Shown: positions 31,262 through 40,494 of the stretch, piece by piece
Layout: each line of letters opens with the position of its first letter
Position numbering within the stretch: position 1 is the stretch's first letter
NCBI GenBank assembly: GCA_038210655.1
Contig: JBBQWM010000007.1
Coordinates: 62,001-126,000 of the forward strand
Source: 54-19 sp038210655
Lineage (GTDB): Bacteria; Chloroflexota; Chloroflexia; Chloroheliales; Chloroheliaceae
Length of the DNA stretch: 64,000 nucleotides
Direction of reading: 5' to 3'
The notes under the pieces: generated by a model
What the model saw: only the letters and a program-made list of their open reading frames with translations
Database searches by the model: none
Told to the model about the DNA's origin: nothing
Translations under genes and position numbers: made by a program

Positions 31262-33439
31262 TTAGTCAGCTGAGGTGGGGGTTTGATTAATTTTGACCGC
31301 TTCTATTTCTACCTCAAACGTAAAGGTAGTGCCTTGTTGAGGTTGGCTGGTAAACTGAATATCGCCGTTCATGAGATGTACAAATTCTCGCACAATCGAC
31401 AATCCCAGCCCGGTGCCTTGCTGCAACTGGCGACCGCTTTGGGTCTGGCTAAACGGCTGAAACAGCAGTTCTTTTTCTTCCTGAGAAATCCCGCTCCCAC
31501 TATCCTGCACCGAAAAAACTAGCCGATGGTCGTTAATTCGGTCGGCACTGAGCCGGATAAAGCCTTGCGAGGTAAATTTGAGCGCATTACTGAGCAGGTT
31601 CAGCAATATCTGGCGCAATTTGCTATCATCGGCATAAATATAACTGGGTAGCTGCTCCGAAAGCGCCAGTTCCAATCTCAAATTTTTGGCTTCGGCTTTG
31701 AGCTTAAAGGTCTGGTAGAGTATCTCAAGCATTTCGCACAGGTTGAAAACTTTTGGCGTTAGCTGAGTTTTACCGGCCTCTATTTTGGAAATCTCCAAAA
31801 CATCGTTTATAAGGGCCAGCAGATGCTCCCCGTTACGTAGAATAATTCCCAACCACTCCCGATAACTGGCATAAACCTCCGGGTCGGGTTCTCCATCGCT
31901 CACCATAAGCTCGGCAAAGCCAAGTATAGCATTTAGCGGGGTACGTAACTCGTGGCTCATATTTGCCAGGAAACGACTTTTGGCGACGTTGGCGGCTTCG
32001 GCGGCTTCTTTAGCGGCCATTAGCTCGTGTTCGACCTGCTTTTGCTGGGTGATCTCGCGGGCCACCAATATTGCGCCGATTATATTTTCCATCTCATCAA
32101 TCAGCGGCAAGGCTTCCGAAACATAAACCAGGTTGTCCGCGTCATTTTCGTAACGGGTCGGTTTGCCACTGAGAATTGAGCGGTACAAAGGTTCAAATAA
32201 AGTCAGCTTCTCAGGGGAGATCACATCGGGAAGCAGCTTACCTTCCAGACTGGTTTTGGTGTAACCCAGCCGAAGCAAGAAAGGGCCTTCCGCCACCAGA
32301 CAGCGCATTTGACGGTCGAAAAGTAGGACCGCCGAGTCGGGTAGATTACGGGCCAGGATGCGGTATTGGTACTCGCGTTGGCGGATCGCTAATTCGGCTT
32401 GCTTTCGCTCGGTAATGTCACGCATAATCAAAATGGAACCATAGTGCCGCCTACGGGCCTGATTGATCGAAGCCAATGAAGCCAGCCGAACTTCGTAAGT
32501 CTGGGTTCCGCTCTCGATTTCAAATTCTAATTGGTCGGTCTCAGTCTCATTTAAGGCTAACCCCTCAAATTTATCAAGCAGGTTTGGGAAAAAGAATTGA
32601 AGCGGTTTGCCCAGGGCCTGACCTCGTGATTGCTTGATGATCGCTTCAGCAGCCGGGTTTAGCTCAATCAGGCGGTTCTTTTTGTCGGTGACAAGAATGG
32701 CATCTTGCAAGTAGCCCAGAATCGTACCATAGGAGATCGTTGGCAAGCTGAATAAATTATAACGGAAAATGGCCCAGGCTAGAAATACCCCGCTCTCACC
32801 GAAAGCGATAGGGGTCAGGTTGGGAATATCGGCGGAGGAGAACGCCAGTGGCAAAGTAAATAAAACCCCGGCCACCATCAGGGCCATTATCAAAATCCCG
32901 GTCTGTTTGCGGTAGCCAGGAGCAGATTGAACCGCGTGAACTACCAGCAAAACCAGCGAGATTATTCCGATCAGGTAGGAATAGACAAAATGTACCCAGA
33001 ACCAGCCCGTGAATTGAAGTTTCTCAAGCGAGATTGGGCCTTTGGAGATTAATTCCCAATGGGCAAAAAACCAGCCGTCATAGGGTCTTAACCAGACTAC
33101 AAACGGGGTAAAGCTTGGGATAATAAACAAAAGCCACCCATAGCGAGCCAGGTGTTTATCTCTCCCGCTATAACGCAGTACAAAAAGCAATTCAAAAACC
33201 GGGATAAAGGGTAGCCCTAAAAACCGCATTTTAGTCCAAAAGAAAGCTACTTCGCTATTAACAGTCACAGCAACGAGCAGATAGGCCAGCGCGATTTCGG
33301 TGTTCAGGAAGGATAATATTGCAATAGTCAACGCGCCACGTGTCTTATAGCGAATACCGGCATACACACTTATTGCTAAGGACACCAGGACGGTTAACAA
33401 TAAGGCCGCGATATAAAGGATGTAAAATTGGTCATTCAT
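31262..33439 (-). CDS. 7TM-domain sensor histidine kinase with two PAS domains
   Basis: A 725-residue membrane sensor kinase. Residues 1-225 carry seven hydrophobic segments of the HisKA_7TM type. Two PAS domains follow (about 230-350 and 355-470). The phospho-acceptor is His496 in ANMSHELRTPLNAILGF. The ATPase has NLLSNALKFTSQG, DSGSGIS and GTGLGLSIVREF. There is no receiver domain. Its target regulator is not adjacent; the lone receiver/HD-GYP protein at 14872-15894 is a possible but unproven partner. The ATG at 33439 has no strong ribosome site. The 7TM part suggests sensing of a membrane-soluble or periplasmic signal. Confidence 0.92.
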   Translation of the reverse strand: MNDQFYILYIAALLLTVLVSLAISVYAGIRYKTRGALTIAILSFLNTEIALAYLLVAVTVNSEVAFFWTKMRFLGLPFIPVFELLFVLRYSGRDKHLARYGWLLFIIPSFTPFVVWLRPYDGWFFAHWELISKGPISLEKLQFTGWFWVHFVYSYLIGIISLVLLVVHAVQSAPGYRKQTGILIMALMVAGVLFTLPLAFSSADIPNLTPIAFGESGVFLAWAIFRYNLFSLPTISYGTILGYLQDAILVTDKKNRLIELNPAAEAIIKQSRGQALGKPLQFFFPNLLDKFEGLALNETETDQLEFEIESGTQTYEVRLASLASINQARRRHYGSILIMRDITERKQAELAIRQREYQYRILARNLPDSAVLLFDRQMRCLVAEGPFLLRLGYTKTSLEGKLLPDVISPEKLTLFEPLYRSILSGKPTRYENDADNLVYVSEALPLIDEMENIIGAILVAREITQQKQVEHELMAAKEAAEAANVAKSRFLANMSHELRTPLNAILGFAELMVSDGEPDPEVYASYREWLGIILRNGEHLLALINDVLEISKIEAGKTQLTPKVFNLCEMLEILYQTFKLKAEAKNLRLELALSEQLPSYIYADDSKLRQILLNLLSNALKFTSQGFIRLSADRINDHRLVFSVQDSGSGISQEEKELLFQPFSQTQSGRQLQQGTGLGLSIVREFVHLMNGDIQFTSQPQQGTTFTFEVEIEAVKINQTPTSAD

Positions 33440-33572
33440 AGCTGGATTTCTGTTTCGATAGACCTATTTCGCTCTGACAATTCTATACGAGGATAAGTTA
33501 GAAGAGGGTAGACCCAGGCTACCTAAATTATAGCATTTCGAGTACTGCTTTGAAAGCAGTCCACAATTCCCA

Positions 33573-33752
33573 GGGTGAGCATCAGATTTTTGCATGGATC
33601 AAACAATAAGAACTGGAACCTGTGAAAAGCTCGCTCCAAATCACTCAAACGTATATTAGAAAATTTTCTGCGGAAATTTTCCTAATATGTACCCACTCCC
33701 CAGTTTAGGAGGTGGTGCAGCCTGGCTAGTGTGCAAAAACTGACGCGCACCC
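33573..33752. mobile_element. GGGTGAGC miniature element, second copy
   Basis: A 180-bp element with ends GGGTGAGCATCAGATTTTTG(CA) at 33573-33594 and the inverse TGCAAAAACTGACGCGCACC(C) at 33732-33752. Flanks CAATTCCCA (33564-33572) and CAACTGCCA (33753-33761) match at 7 of 9, a decayed 9-bp target duplication. The interior keeps the central palindrome of the 5382 copy (TATTAGAAAATTTTC) and the AAACAATAAGAA stretch in inverted orientation. Confidence 0.75.
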
Positions 33753-33785
33753 CAACTGCCAGGTGGTCGTTTTTATGCCGATACT

Positions 33786-34574
33786 TTAATGATCTGCCAG
33801 CACCGTCGCGTGCCAGATAAAAACATAGATAGTGGTTGCCAGCAAGGTTACGTCGCGGATACTGAGGTGGAGCGAGAGCCAACCCTGATTGGGCATTGTG
33901 CCACCCATGCGGCCCAGATCGAATTGCAAAAGATAGAGTGTTACAATCATCAAAATGACCGAGGAAGCTCCCGCGACGCTTACGATTTTGTACGACTCGT
34001 GCATATCTCGCTCGTACAAAAAGCGTACGTAGCGAACATAAATCACCAGCCCATGCAAGACAATAATCGCTACAATCGAGTAGAGCGCCAGAGAGCGCAG
34101 CACTTCACCGACCGCTTCTAGCCGCCCGTCTACCAAAAAGATGCCTACCACTAGCGTAATAATATTCGCGCCCAATAACATCAAAATCGACATTGTCCAC
34201 TGTACGACTAGAAAAATGATTGGCGAGTAGTCCTGAAAGCGTGCGCGATAATACCGATGGGGGAGTGTAAAGGAGGCGTAAACCGCCCCGAACATCAACC
34301 CAAAGACCCCTACGATAGCCGCTACATTAACGGCCCCATCCAATTTGTTACCATAATAGGTTGCGCCGAAGAAAACCAACTCGGCGTAAAGACATGCAAA
34401 AGCGAAACTGGCGATCACCAAAAAGAGCGGATGCTTTTGACCAATCGGCGGAATAACATCTTCGGAATGCTGCACTAACGAGTCATCCGGGGAGGTGTGC
34501 TTGCCATAGCGAACCGATAAATCACGTTTTTTAGCTGGAAGGCCGGTTGGCGTAAGTTGTTCTTTAGTTTCCAC
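33786..34574 (-). CDS. Hypothetical membrane protein, six TM segments
   Basis: Not recognised. A 262-residue integral membrane protein with six hydrophobic segments after a polar N-terminal region of about 45 residues. Recurrent features: LPHRYYRARFQDYSP in a cytoplasmic loop, YVRYVRFLYERDMHESYK in another and a short C-terminal tail. The start appears to be GTG 34574, with no strong ribosome site. No catalytic motif is visible. It is isolated between repeats and shares direction with the kinase gene, but the 346-base gap argues against an operon. Confidence 0.65.
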   Translation of the reverse strand: METKEQLTPTGLPAKKRDLSVRYGKHTSPDDSLVQHSEDVIPPIGQKHPLFLVIASFAFACLYAELVFFGATYYGNKLDGAVNVAAIVGVFGLMFGAVYASFTLPHRYYRARFQDYSPIIFLVVQWTMSILMLLGANIITLVVGIFLVDGRLEAVGEVLRSLALYSIVAIIVLHGLVIYVRYVRFLYERDMHESYKIVSVAGASSVILMIVTLYLLQFDLGRMGGTMPNQGWLSLHLSIRDVTLLATTIYVFIWHATVLADH

Positions 34575-34755
34575 TTTGTTTTAGCACGCTCCAAAATTTA
34601 AGACGTAACAGGCTCAGGCTGTAGAAGTCCACCTAAATAGCTCTAATCCGCTCCAACTTGTCAATATCCCTTTTGTAGGTTATGTTATTCTAACACTTCT
34701 ATTAGAAAGCGCAAGTTAGAGACTCAAACAAAAAATAGATTAGGAATTTCTTCTG

Positions 34756-34886
34756 CAAAAAATTTCTAATCTACTTAGCTTACCTACTTTGGGCGACCAC
34801 AAGGGTCGCCCCTACAACGAATTTTGGGTAGGGGCGACCCTTGTGGTCGCCCGGCCTGAGTAGTTACAAAAAATTTCTAATCTACT
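34756..34886. repeat. Hairpin repeat bracketed by a 20-bp direct repeat
   Basis: A GTAGGGGCGACC-family hairpin with perfect 25-bp arms (34791-34815 and 34828-34852). The same 20 bases, CAAAAAATTTCTAATCTACT, occur at 34756-34775 and 34867-34886 on either side. The arrangement looks like insertion of the hairpin with duplication of, or recombination between, flanking sequence. Confidence 0.75.
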
Positions 34887-34940
34887 CACTTTCGGTTTAG
34901 GTACTAGCCCAGTCTGGCTAATATGAAGAATTGAAGGGTG
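34887..34940. repeat. Degenerate half of a GGGTGAGC miniature element
   Basis: TTCGGTTTAGGTACTAGCCC then AGTCTGGCTAATATG matches the reverse complement of 5404-5440 in the first element. The terminal repeat is no longer recognisable. The AT palindrome at 34739-34770 may be its other half, split by the hairpin insertion. Confidence 0.5.
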
Positions 34941-34958
34941 TGTGAAGCCGTCGGAAGA

Positions 34959-35273
34959 TTACTTGTCGTAAACTACCACATCGGCCCGACGGCGACCAAA
35001 GGTCAGCACGCCGATCAGGGCGAAAAGTAACGCTCCGATAAAAGCTTCGATCAAAGGCACCCCGGCTAAGCTTATATCATTTGTTACCTGGATTTTCAAG
35101 AGGCTGACAAACAGCCAGGCCCCCAAAGCCCCCATCAGGAAAGCCATCAAATAGCCCAGGCCAGAACGCATTCGGGCCAGTCCGCCTACAATTATAGCCG
35201 CGATAAGGCTAATAACCACATAAACCAACAATTGAGCCGGGTCTGGTATCGTAAAGTTCAAACTAATATTCAT
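34959..35273 (-). CDS. GlsB/YeaQ-like small membrane protein (transglycosylase-associated family)
   Basis: A 104-residue hydrophobic protein with three membrane segments. The glycine-rich pattern IAAIIVGGLARMRSG and MAFLMGALGAWL match the Transgly_assoc (PF04226) family, of which YeaQ/YmgE/GlsB are members. The family is linked to stress response, with no defined activity. ATG 35273 follows AAAAGGAGCAGGCGCT. The Shine-Dalgarno is the end of a leader repeat shared with the genes at 48713 and 55438. It is slightly longer than usual family members (about 80-90) because of a longer second loop. Confidence 0.75.
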   Translation of the reverse strand: MNISLNFTIPDPAQLLVYVVISLIAAIIVGGLARMRSGLGYLMAFLMGALGAWLFVSLLKIQVTNDISLAGVPLIEAFIGALLFALIGVLTFGRRRADVVVYDK

Positions 35274-35280
35274 AGCGCCT

Positions 35281-35315
35281 GCTCCTTTTAATTTAACAGA
35301 GATAGACAGGATTCA
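35281..35315 (-). repeat. Leader repeat ending in the Shine-Dalgarno, copy 1
   Basis: Read on the minus strand: TGAATCCTGTCTATCTCTGT then TAAATTAAAAGGAGC, ending in the ribosome site of the downstream gene. Copies are at 48719-48760 and 55396-55429. Confidence 0.7.
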
Positions 35316-35652
35316 CGGGATATAATTGACTATCTTATCCCCTACTAAGCTGACTAATTTCATTGGCTCTGGTGCGCCTTTGCGTATAAGGACACCCTTT
35401 ACAAATTCTCAGCTATCCCGTTATTAGGACAAATCTTTTGGTTCCTGACCAAAAATCCAGCTTGCAACCTTATTGGATTGCTCAAGGGTTAGCTATACCG
35501 GGCTATCCTGACCCAAAGAGGAAATTTCGGTTAGGTTCCTACTTCCAGTAAAACTGATGCAAGAAGTGGGCCACTATATTTGCGGTGGAATAATAGACCC
35601 TTTTTGATAAAATTAGGCTCACAGCGAATAATAGTTTGCTCTGAGGCTGATA
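35316..35652. other. Intergenic region without recognised features
   Basis: About 340 AT-rich bases upstream of the small membrane protein gene and downstream of the 240-residue protein gene. A weak hairpin (TTTTGGTTCCTGACCAAAAA near 35427) is visible. No coding or repeat signal was recognised. Confidence 0.4.
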
Positions 35653-36375
35653 TTAGGGGATATTGGCTTTGATGTTTAGAAAGCCAGGGCTGGTAGTAAG
35701 GTCGAGCAGACGTACCGGGCGACCATTAACCGCTATTTTGGAGACTTGCTGGTTGATTTGCGGCTCCACAAACTGAGTATTAATCGCTTCGACAATAGTG
35801 TTGACCCCAACCGGTAACTGACCGCCAGTAATTTTGGGCTGACCAGTCGCGTCTAGCTTGACCTGCCCATTCTGGATCGAGACCTGCTCGGTGATCGACA
35901 GATCGAAAGTGACCGGGCCGGAAGCCGCCCGTACCTGTATCTCAATCCGAGAGTTAGCTTGGATATTGATAACAAGATCACGGATTTCGACCGGCCCGGC
36001 TTTGATCGGTTTGCCGTTGAGTTGGCGGGTGATCTCTTTATTAAGGTAAGTTTGACTGAGGGTAGCGTTAATATCGGGTGTGCCGGATTGTTCGGGTGGG
36101 CGGTTGAGCGGGCCGTTAAGTGGGTCAGGGTTGTAAAAATAGAGAAAGAAAACCGTGACCCCGGCGATCACGGCGGCGACCACAAAACCAAGCAAGAACA
36201 TACCACAACCCAAACCCCAACCCGACCCTTGAGGACGGCGTTGGGGCGGTCGGGAAGTAGGCGCAACCGTTGTCCGGCGGCGAATTGATGGTGTGTCTGG
36301 CTGGTAATCCGCGCGTGGCGCTCGGTTGCGTGGATCGGAGCGCCCGTTCGGACGGTTGGGGTCGTAGTAATTCAT
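35653..36375 (-). CDS. Single-pass membrane protein with DUF2993-like ectodomain
   Basis: A 240-residue protein with uncertain family. Residues 1-55 are polar, rich in Arg/Pro/Asn. Residues 58-82 (WGLGCGMFLLGFVVAAVIAG) are a membrane anchor. The remainder is an extracytoplasmic beta-rich region with LNKEITRQLNGKP and QPKITGGQLPVGVNTIVEAI. This pattern loosely resembles LmeA/DUF2993 proteins. The start ATG 36375 shares one base with the upstream protease TGA (TGATG), which implies translational coupling and joint function. The longer frame from 36411 would overlap that gene by 37 bases and is less likely. Confidence 0.65.
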   Translation of the reverse strand: MNYYDPNRPNGRSDPRNRAPRADYQPDTPSIRRRTTVAPTSRPPQRRPQGSGWGLGCGMFLLGFVVAAVIAGVTVFFLYFYNPDPLNGPLNRPPEQSGTPDINATLSQTYLNKEITRQLNGKPIKAGPVEIRDLVINIQANSRIEIQVRAASGPVTFDLSITEQVSIQNGQVKLDATGQPKITGGQLPVGVNTIVEAINTQFVEPQINQQVSKIAVNGRPVRLLDLTTSPGFLNIKANIP

Positions 36376-37589
36376 CAGGCCGCTTGTATTACCTCGACTC
36401 GGCTGATCCACAGATCGGGCTGGCGAACTTCTTCCAGGGTCGGCAGGTATTTAGCTTCGGCCCACATCAAGTTGGCGAAGTCAATCCCCTTTTTGGCGAC
36501 AACCGCATCGACAAAGATTTCACCCTGGCGGTACTGCTCTAGCTTCATATCGAGGCCGGTCAATCGCACGAAAAGCTGATCGATGATCGAGCGGTTTTTC
36601 TGGCGGTTTTCCATGCGGCTCTTGATCTGTTCGTAGTTGGGCATTAGCTTCGCGCCAATCGCATTCATCATGTGGTTGCTGTAGCCTTCCACGATAGACA
36701 TGAGGGCTTGTAACTCCTGGAACAGGGCGTGTTGTTCGGGGGTCATGATCCGCTCGATCCAGCCTCCACCTTGCCGGTCGTTCTCACGTACTCGCTGGAT
36801 AAAACCACCCAGGCCCCCATTCCGGCCCATCTTGCCCAGGTCTTCCGAGATGTAGGTGAAATAGCGTTCCAGAATACCGTTAAAGTGTTGGCGTACCCAT
36901 GGGTGCGACTCGAACTCAAAGGCGTGGGTTGTCTCGTGCAAGGCGATCCAGAGCCGGAACTCATCCCCGTTTACGCCAAGCATATTGATGACGGAGTTAA
37001 TATTTGGTTCCACGAAATAGACCTTGCCAGTTGAGACTGCTTCTTTGCCAAGCAAGCTAAGGTCATACTGACCCAGCACCCGGCGAGCTAGATAACCCAG
37101 CAAGAGGCCCATTTCGGCGCTGATAATAGTTTGGTTGACGGTTCCAAAGACGGCCTGACTAAAAGCGCTACTACGCTGTACGGCATCCCGGTTCATTTTC
37201 TCTATCGGCTCGAAAAGCTGCTGGAAAGAGGCAATATTAGCATCGATCCAATCCAACCGACTGACCGCTTTGACCGTGTTCAGGTCGCGGGGGAAAGTGG
37301 TGTGGGCATATTCCTCGATGATTGGGACGGCTCGGCTGACCATTTCGGCATAGTAAGCGTTCCACTGCATGCGCCACTGGCTACTAACTTCCGACCCGGC
37401 GTTCATGCGGTGGGCAGCCGACCGAACTTTATCCCACTCGATCAAAGAAGGTGGGCCGCTATGTTGAGCCTGACGGCTACGGGCATTGGCCCAGACCGCT
37501 CCAAAAGCGGCGGCGGTCGCCAGTCCGACCCCTGCTGCCAATTTCCCATATTTCCCGGCTCCCGCCTGGTTGCTCACGCTATCTGCCAT
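36375..37589 (-). CDS. Zinc-dependent metalloprotease, DUF2342 family
   Basis: A 404-residue protein of the DUF2342/F420-biosynthesis-associated metallopeptidase-like family. The zinc motif HETTH is His218-His222 in LHETTHAFEFESHPW. Residues 15-38 contain a short hydrophobic segment that may be an N-terminal anchor (LAAGVGLATAAAFGAVW). LMSIVEGYSNHMMNAIG is another conserved family block with a possible third ligand Glu. Start is ATG 37589, eight bases after AAGGAGC. It is translationally coupled to the membrane protein that follows. F420 genes are not in the window, so a link to that cofactor is not supported here. Substrate unknown. Confidence 0.85.
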   Translation of the reverse strand: MADSVSNQAGAGKYGKLAAGVGLATAAAFGAVWANARSRQAQHSGPPSLIEWDKVRSAAHRMNAGSEVSSQWRMQWNAYYAEMVSRAVPIIEEYAHTTFPRDLNTVKAVSRLDWIDANIASFQQLFEPIEKMNRDAVQRSSAFSQAVFGTVNQTIISAEMGLLLGYLARRVLGQYDLSLLGKEAVSTGKVYFVEPNINSVINMLGVNGDEFRLWIALHETTHAFEFESHPWVRQHFNGILERYFTYISEDLGKMGRNGGLGGFIQRVRENDRQGGGWIERIMTPEQHALFQELQALMSIVEGYSNHMMNAIGAKLMPNYEQIKSRMENRQKNRSIIDQLFVRLTGLDMKLEQYRQGEIFVDAVVAKKGIDFANLMWAEAKYLPTLEEVRQPDLWISRVEVIQAA

Positions 37590-37809
37590 TTTGCTGCTCC
37601 TTGCCCAATCTATTTTAGCTCTCCCAGAGAGGTAAAAATACCGTTCAGATAATCGAATATTCCAAAAACCTAACCAACACCATAACTTTACGTCTGGCGA
37701 CCCTGAAAGTTTCAGAGTGTAAGAATGATAGCTTTTTAAGTTGCGCTCGTCAAGTTTTGGTCGCATCATCGTATGAGCTACCTCTTTTGACGCTGTTATA
37801 TCTGATGTA

Positions 37810-37855
37810 AAAAACCGGCCCTGTAAACTGAATTTAGCTTACAGGGCCGGTTTTT
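37810..37855 (-). terminator. Strong terminator of lon
   Basis: AAAAACCGGCCCTGTAA at 37810-37826 pairs with TTACAGGGCCGGTTTTT at 37839-37855 around a 12-base loop. On the minus strand it ends in a run of T, 26 bases after the lon stop. Confidence 0.9.
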
Positions 37856-37881
37856 TCTATGAGGTAGGCTTTACCCTCAAC

Positions 37882-40494
37882 TTACCGCCGTTTGCGTTTG
37901 GCGGAAGCCGGAGGCGGTGTCAGGTCGGTCGGGAGCGCAGGCCGGATCGAGATTGACTTTTCCGAGTGATCGTTGAGATTGGAAGTAGGCGCAATAGCGG
38001 CTAGGGCGGGCGGGCTAATCGGTTCTGCTGCGCCATCCGCCAGGGCGATAGGCACATCCTCCCAAACCAGGATTTCGCGGACTACTTCATCCATGTTTTG
38101 GACCCAAATCCACTCCACCTCTTTTTGGATATTCTTGGGCAGTTCGCGCAGATCGCGGCGGTTTTCCGCCGGGGCAATAATCCGCTTGATCCCGGCCCGG
38201 TGCGCTGCCAGCGATTTTTCTTTCAGACCGCCAATAGCTAGTACCCGGCCCCGCAAGGTGATCTCGCCTGTCATAGCCGTATCACTGCGTACCCGTCGTC
38301 CGGTCAGGGCCGAAATCAGGGCGGTTGCCATCGTGATCCCGGCACTAGGGCCGTCTTTGGGAACTGCGCCTTCCGGCAAGTGGATATGCAGATCGGTTTT
38401 GTCGAGCATGGCTATCTCGATGCCGAGTTCTTTGGAACGGCTCCGGGCGTAGCTCATTGCCGCCTGCGCCGACTCCTTCATGACCTCGCCGAGCCGTCCG
38501 GTGACGGTTAGATTGCCTCGACCGGGCATCGTCGCTACTTCGACCGGCAGAATTTCGCCACCGTGTTCGGTATAGGCCAGGCCCATCGCCACTCCTATCA
38601 GAGGCGCTCGACCTTGAAGCTCTTCGTAGAAGCGCGGAACTCCCAGATAATCCTCCAGGCGGTGCTTGGAAAGGCGGATCAGTTTGTACTTGTCGTCCAC
38701 CATCTGGCGGGCCACTTTGCGGCAGATCGTTGCCAACTTGCGCTCCAAACTGCGTACCCCCGCTTCACGGGTATAATTGCGGATGACGGACCGCAACATT
38801 TCATCGGGAGCCTGCAAATAGCCCGGCCTTAGCACGTGGTTGTCGATCTGCTTTGGTAGCAAATAGCGTTTGGCAATTTGCAGCTTTTCGTCTTCGGTGT
38901 AGCCGCCGATGTCGATCACTTCCATGCGATCCAGCAGTGGACGCTGAACATTGTACAAGTTGTTGGCGGTCGTGATAAAAAAGACTTCCGAAAGGTCAAA
39001 CCCGACATCCAGATAGTGATCTACAAAGTTATGGTTCTGCTCCGGGTCAAGGACCTCTAAAAGCGCTGCTGCCGGGTCGCCTCGGAAATCGTTACTCATC
39101 TTGTCAATTTCGTCGAGCAAAATCACCGGGTTTTTGGTTCCGGCCTGTTTAAGGGCCGTCACAATCCGGCCCGGCAAGGCTCCGACATAAGTACGGCGAT
39201 GTCCTCGAATTTCGGCTTCGTCGCGCACCCCGCCCAGGCTGATCCGAATAAACTTACGGCCCATCGACCGAGCGATAGACTGGCCCAGGCTGGTTTTGCC
39301 GACACCTGGAGGGCCGGCAAAGCATAAAATCGGGCCTCGGAATTTGCGCTCCGATTGAGCCGCAAGCTGGCGCACCGCCAAAAATTCCAAAATGCGGTCT
39401 TTTACCTTGTCCAGTCCGTAATGATCGGCGTTCAAAATGTCGGCAGCGTGTTCGACATCCAGATTGTCGGGCGTGCTTTCGTCCCAGGGCATCGCCAGCA
39501 CCCAATCCAGATAGGTACGCACGACGTTGCTTTCGGGCGAGGCGCTGCTCATCCGTTCGAGCCGCGAAACCTCTTTGAGCATCTTATCTTTGACTTCTTC
39601 GGGCAGCCCTTTTTCCTCGATCTTTTTGCGGAACTCGGCGGACTCGTTGCCCAACTCGCCACCCAACTCATCGTGAATAGCCTTGAGTTGCTCGCGCAGG
39701 TAGAACTCGCGCTGGTTCTTGTCTATCGACTGGCGGACTTTGTTGCGAATGCGGCTATCTAGCTCAAGTAGCTCGATTTCACCTGCCAGCATTGTACTGA
39801 CTCGTTCGAGCCTTTTGATTTGATCGAGTTCTTCCAGGACGGCTTGCTTATCCGGCACGGTCTTTTCGGCGGCAACTTTTGGCATGTGGGCCGCAATATA
39901 GTCCGCCAGTAGGCCCGGCTTTTTGAAGGTGGCAATTTGCTCGACCGACTCGCTACTGATCCGATTGCTGAGGGTCGCTAACTGCCCGTACAATTCGCCG
40001 ATATGTCGTACTAGCGAGTCGGTCTGGGGGCCGGTGGGGGTGGGAGGTTCTTCCAATTCGTGAATTTCGACCATTTGTACCCGGTTAGGATGCCCGGAAG
40101 TAGGCCGGAAGCTGTCAATCCGCACCCGGCAAATACCCTCGACACTGATCTCGGTGCTGGTGCTGCTTTCAGTCTGGCGCTGGACACTGGTGACTTCCAC
40201 CAGCGTTCCGACCGTGTAAAGCTCGTTTATATAAGAGCCACCTTCCGGCACATTTTCCCGTTCGCGCTGGGCAGCAACGACAATCCGGCTGCTATGGTGG
40301 GCTTGAGCCTCATCCAACGCCATCTGAGAGCGGCTACCGATCACTAGCTTGATTGCTACGTGGGGGAACACCACCACATTCTTTAATGGAATAAATGGAT
40401 ATATTGCGACTTTTTCCGGCTCCGAAGCTCCTAAAGTCGCGTCTGCTTCCTCGTCTTTCACAACAGGGTGGGCAGCTTTATTGGTCTCAGTCAT
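37882..40494 (-). CDS. lon: ATP-dependent protease La (Lon)
   Basis: An 870-residue hexameric cytosolic AAA+ protease that degrades misfolded and regulatory proteins. The N-terminal LON substrate-binding domain spans about 30-240 (YPFIPLKNVVVFPHVAIKL). The AAA+ module has Walker A GPPGVGKTSLGQSIA near 395 and ILLDEIDKM. The protease domain has catalytic Ser717 in PKDGPSAGIT and Lys758 in GGLKEKSLAAHRAG. A C-terminal extension of about 60 residues is Pro/Ala-rich and ends basic (SAKRKRR), longer than typical. Start ATG 40494 follows AAGGGGAGAAAAGT. No CIRCE element was found upstream. It forms a single-gene unit with a strong terminator. Confidence 0.97.
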   Translation of the reverse strand: MTETNKAAHPVVKDEEADATLGASEPEKVAIYPFIPLKNVVVFPHVAIKLVIGSRSQMALDEAQAHHSSRIVVAAQRERENVPEGGSYINELYTVGTLVEVTSVQRQTESSTSTEISVEGICRVRIDSFRPTSGHPNRVQMVEIHELEEPPTPTGPQTDSLVRHIGELYGQLATLSNRISSESVEQIATFKKPGLLADYIAAHMPKVAAEKTVPDKQAVLEELDQIKRLERVSTMLAGEIELLELDSRIRNKVRQSIDKNQREFYLREQLKAIHDELGGELGNESAEFRKKIEEKGLPEEVKDKMLKEVSRLERMSSASPESNVVRTYLDWVLAMPWDESTPDNLDVEHAADILNADHYGLDKVKDRILEFLAVRQLAAQSERKFRGPILCFAGPPGVGKTSLGQSIARSMGRKFIRISLGGVRDEAEIRGHRRTYVGALPGRIVTALKQAGTKNPVILLDEIDKMSNDFRGDPAAALLEVLDPEQNHNFVDHYLDVGFDLSEVFFITTANNLYNVQRPLLDRMEVIDIGGYTEDEKLQIAKRYLLPKQIDNHVLRPGYLQAPDEMLRSVIRNYTREAGVRSLERKLATICRKVARQMVDDKYKLIRLSKHRLEDYLGVPRFYEELQGRAPLIGVAMGLAYTEHGGEILPVEVATMPGRGNLTVTGRLGEVMKESAQAAMSYARSRSKELGIEIAMLDKTDLHIHLPEGAVPKDGPSAGITMATALISALTGRRVRSDTAMTGEITLRGRVLAIGGLKEKSLAAHRAGIKRIIAPAENRRDLRELPKNIQKEVEWIWVQNMDEVVREILVWEDVPIALADGAAEPISPPALAAIAPTSNLNDHSEKSISIRPALPTDLTPPPASAKRKRR

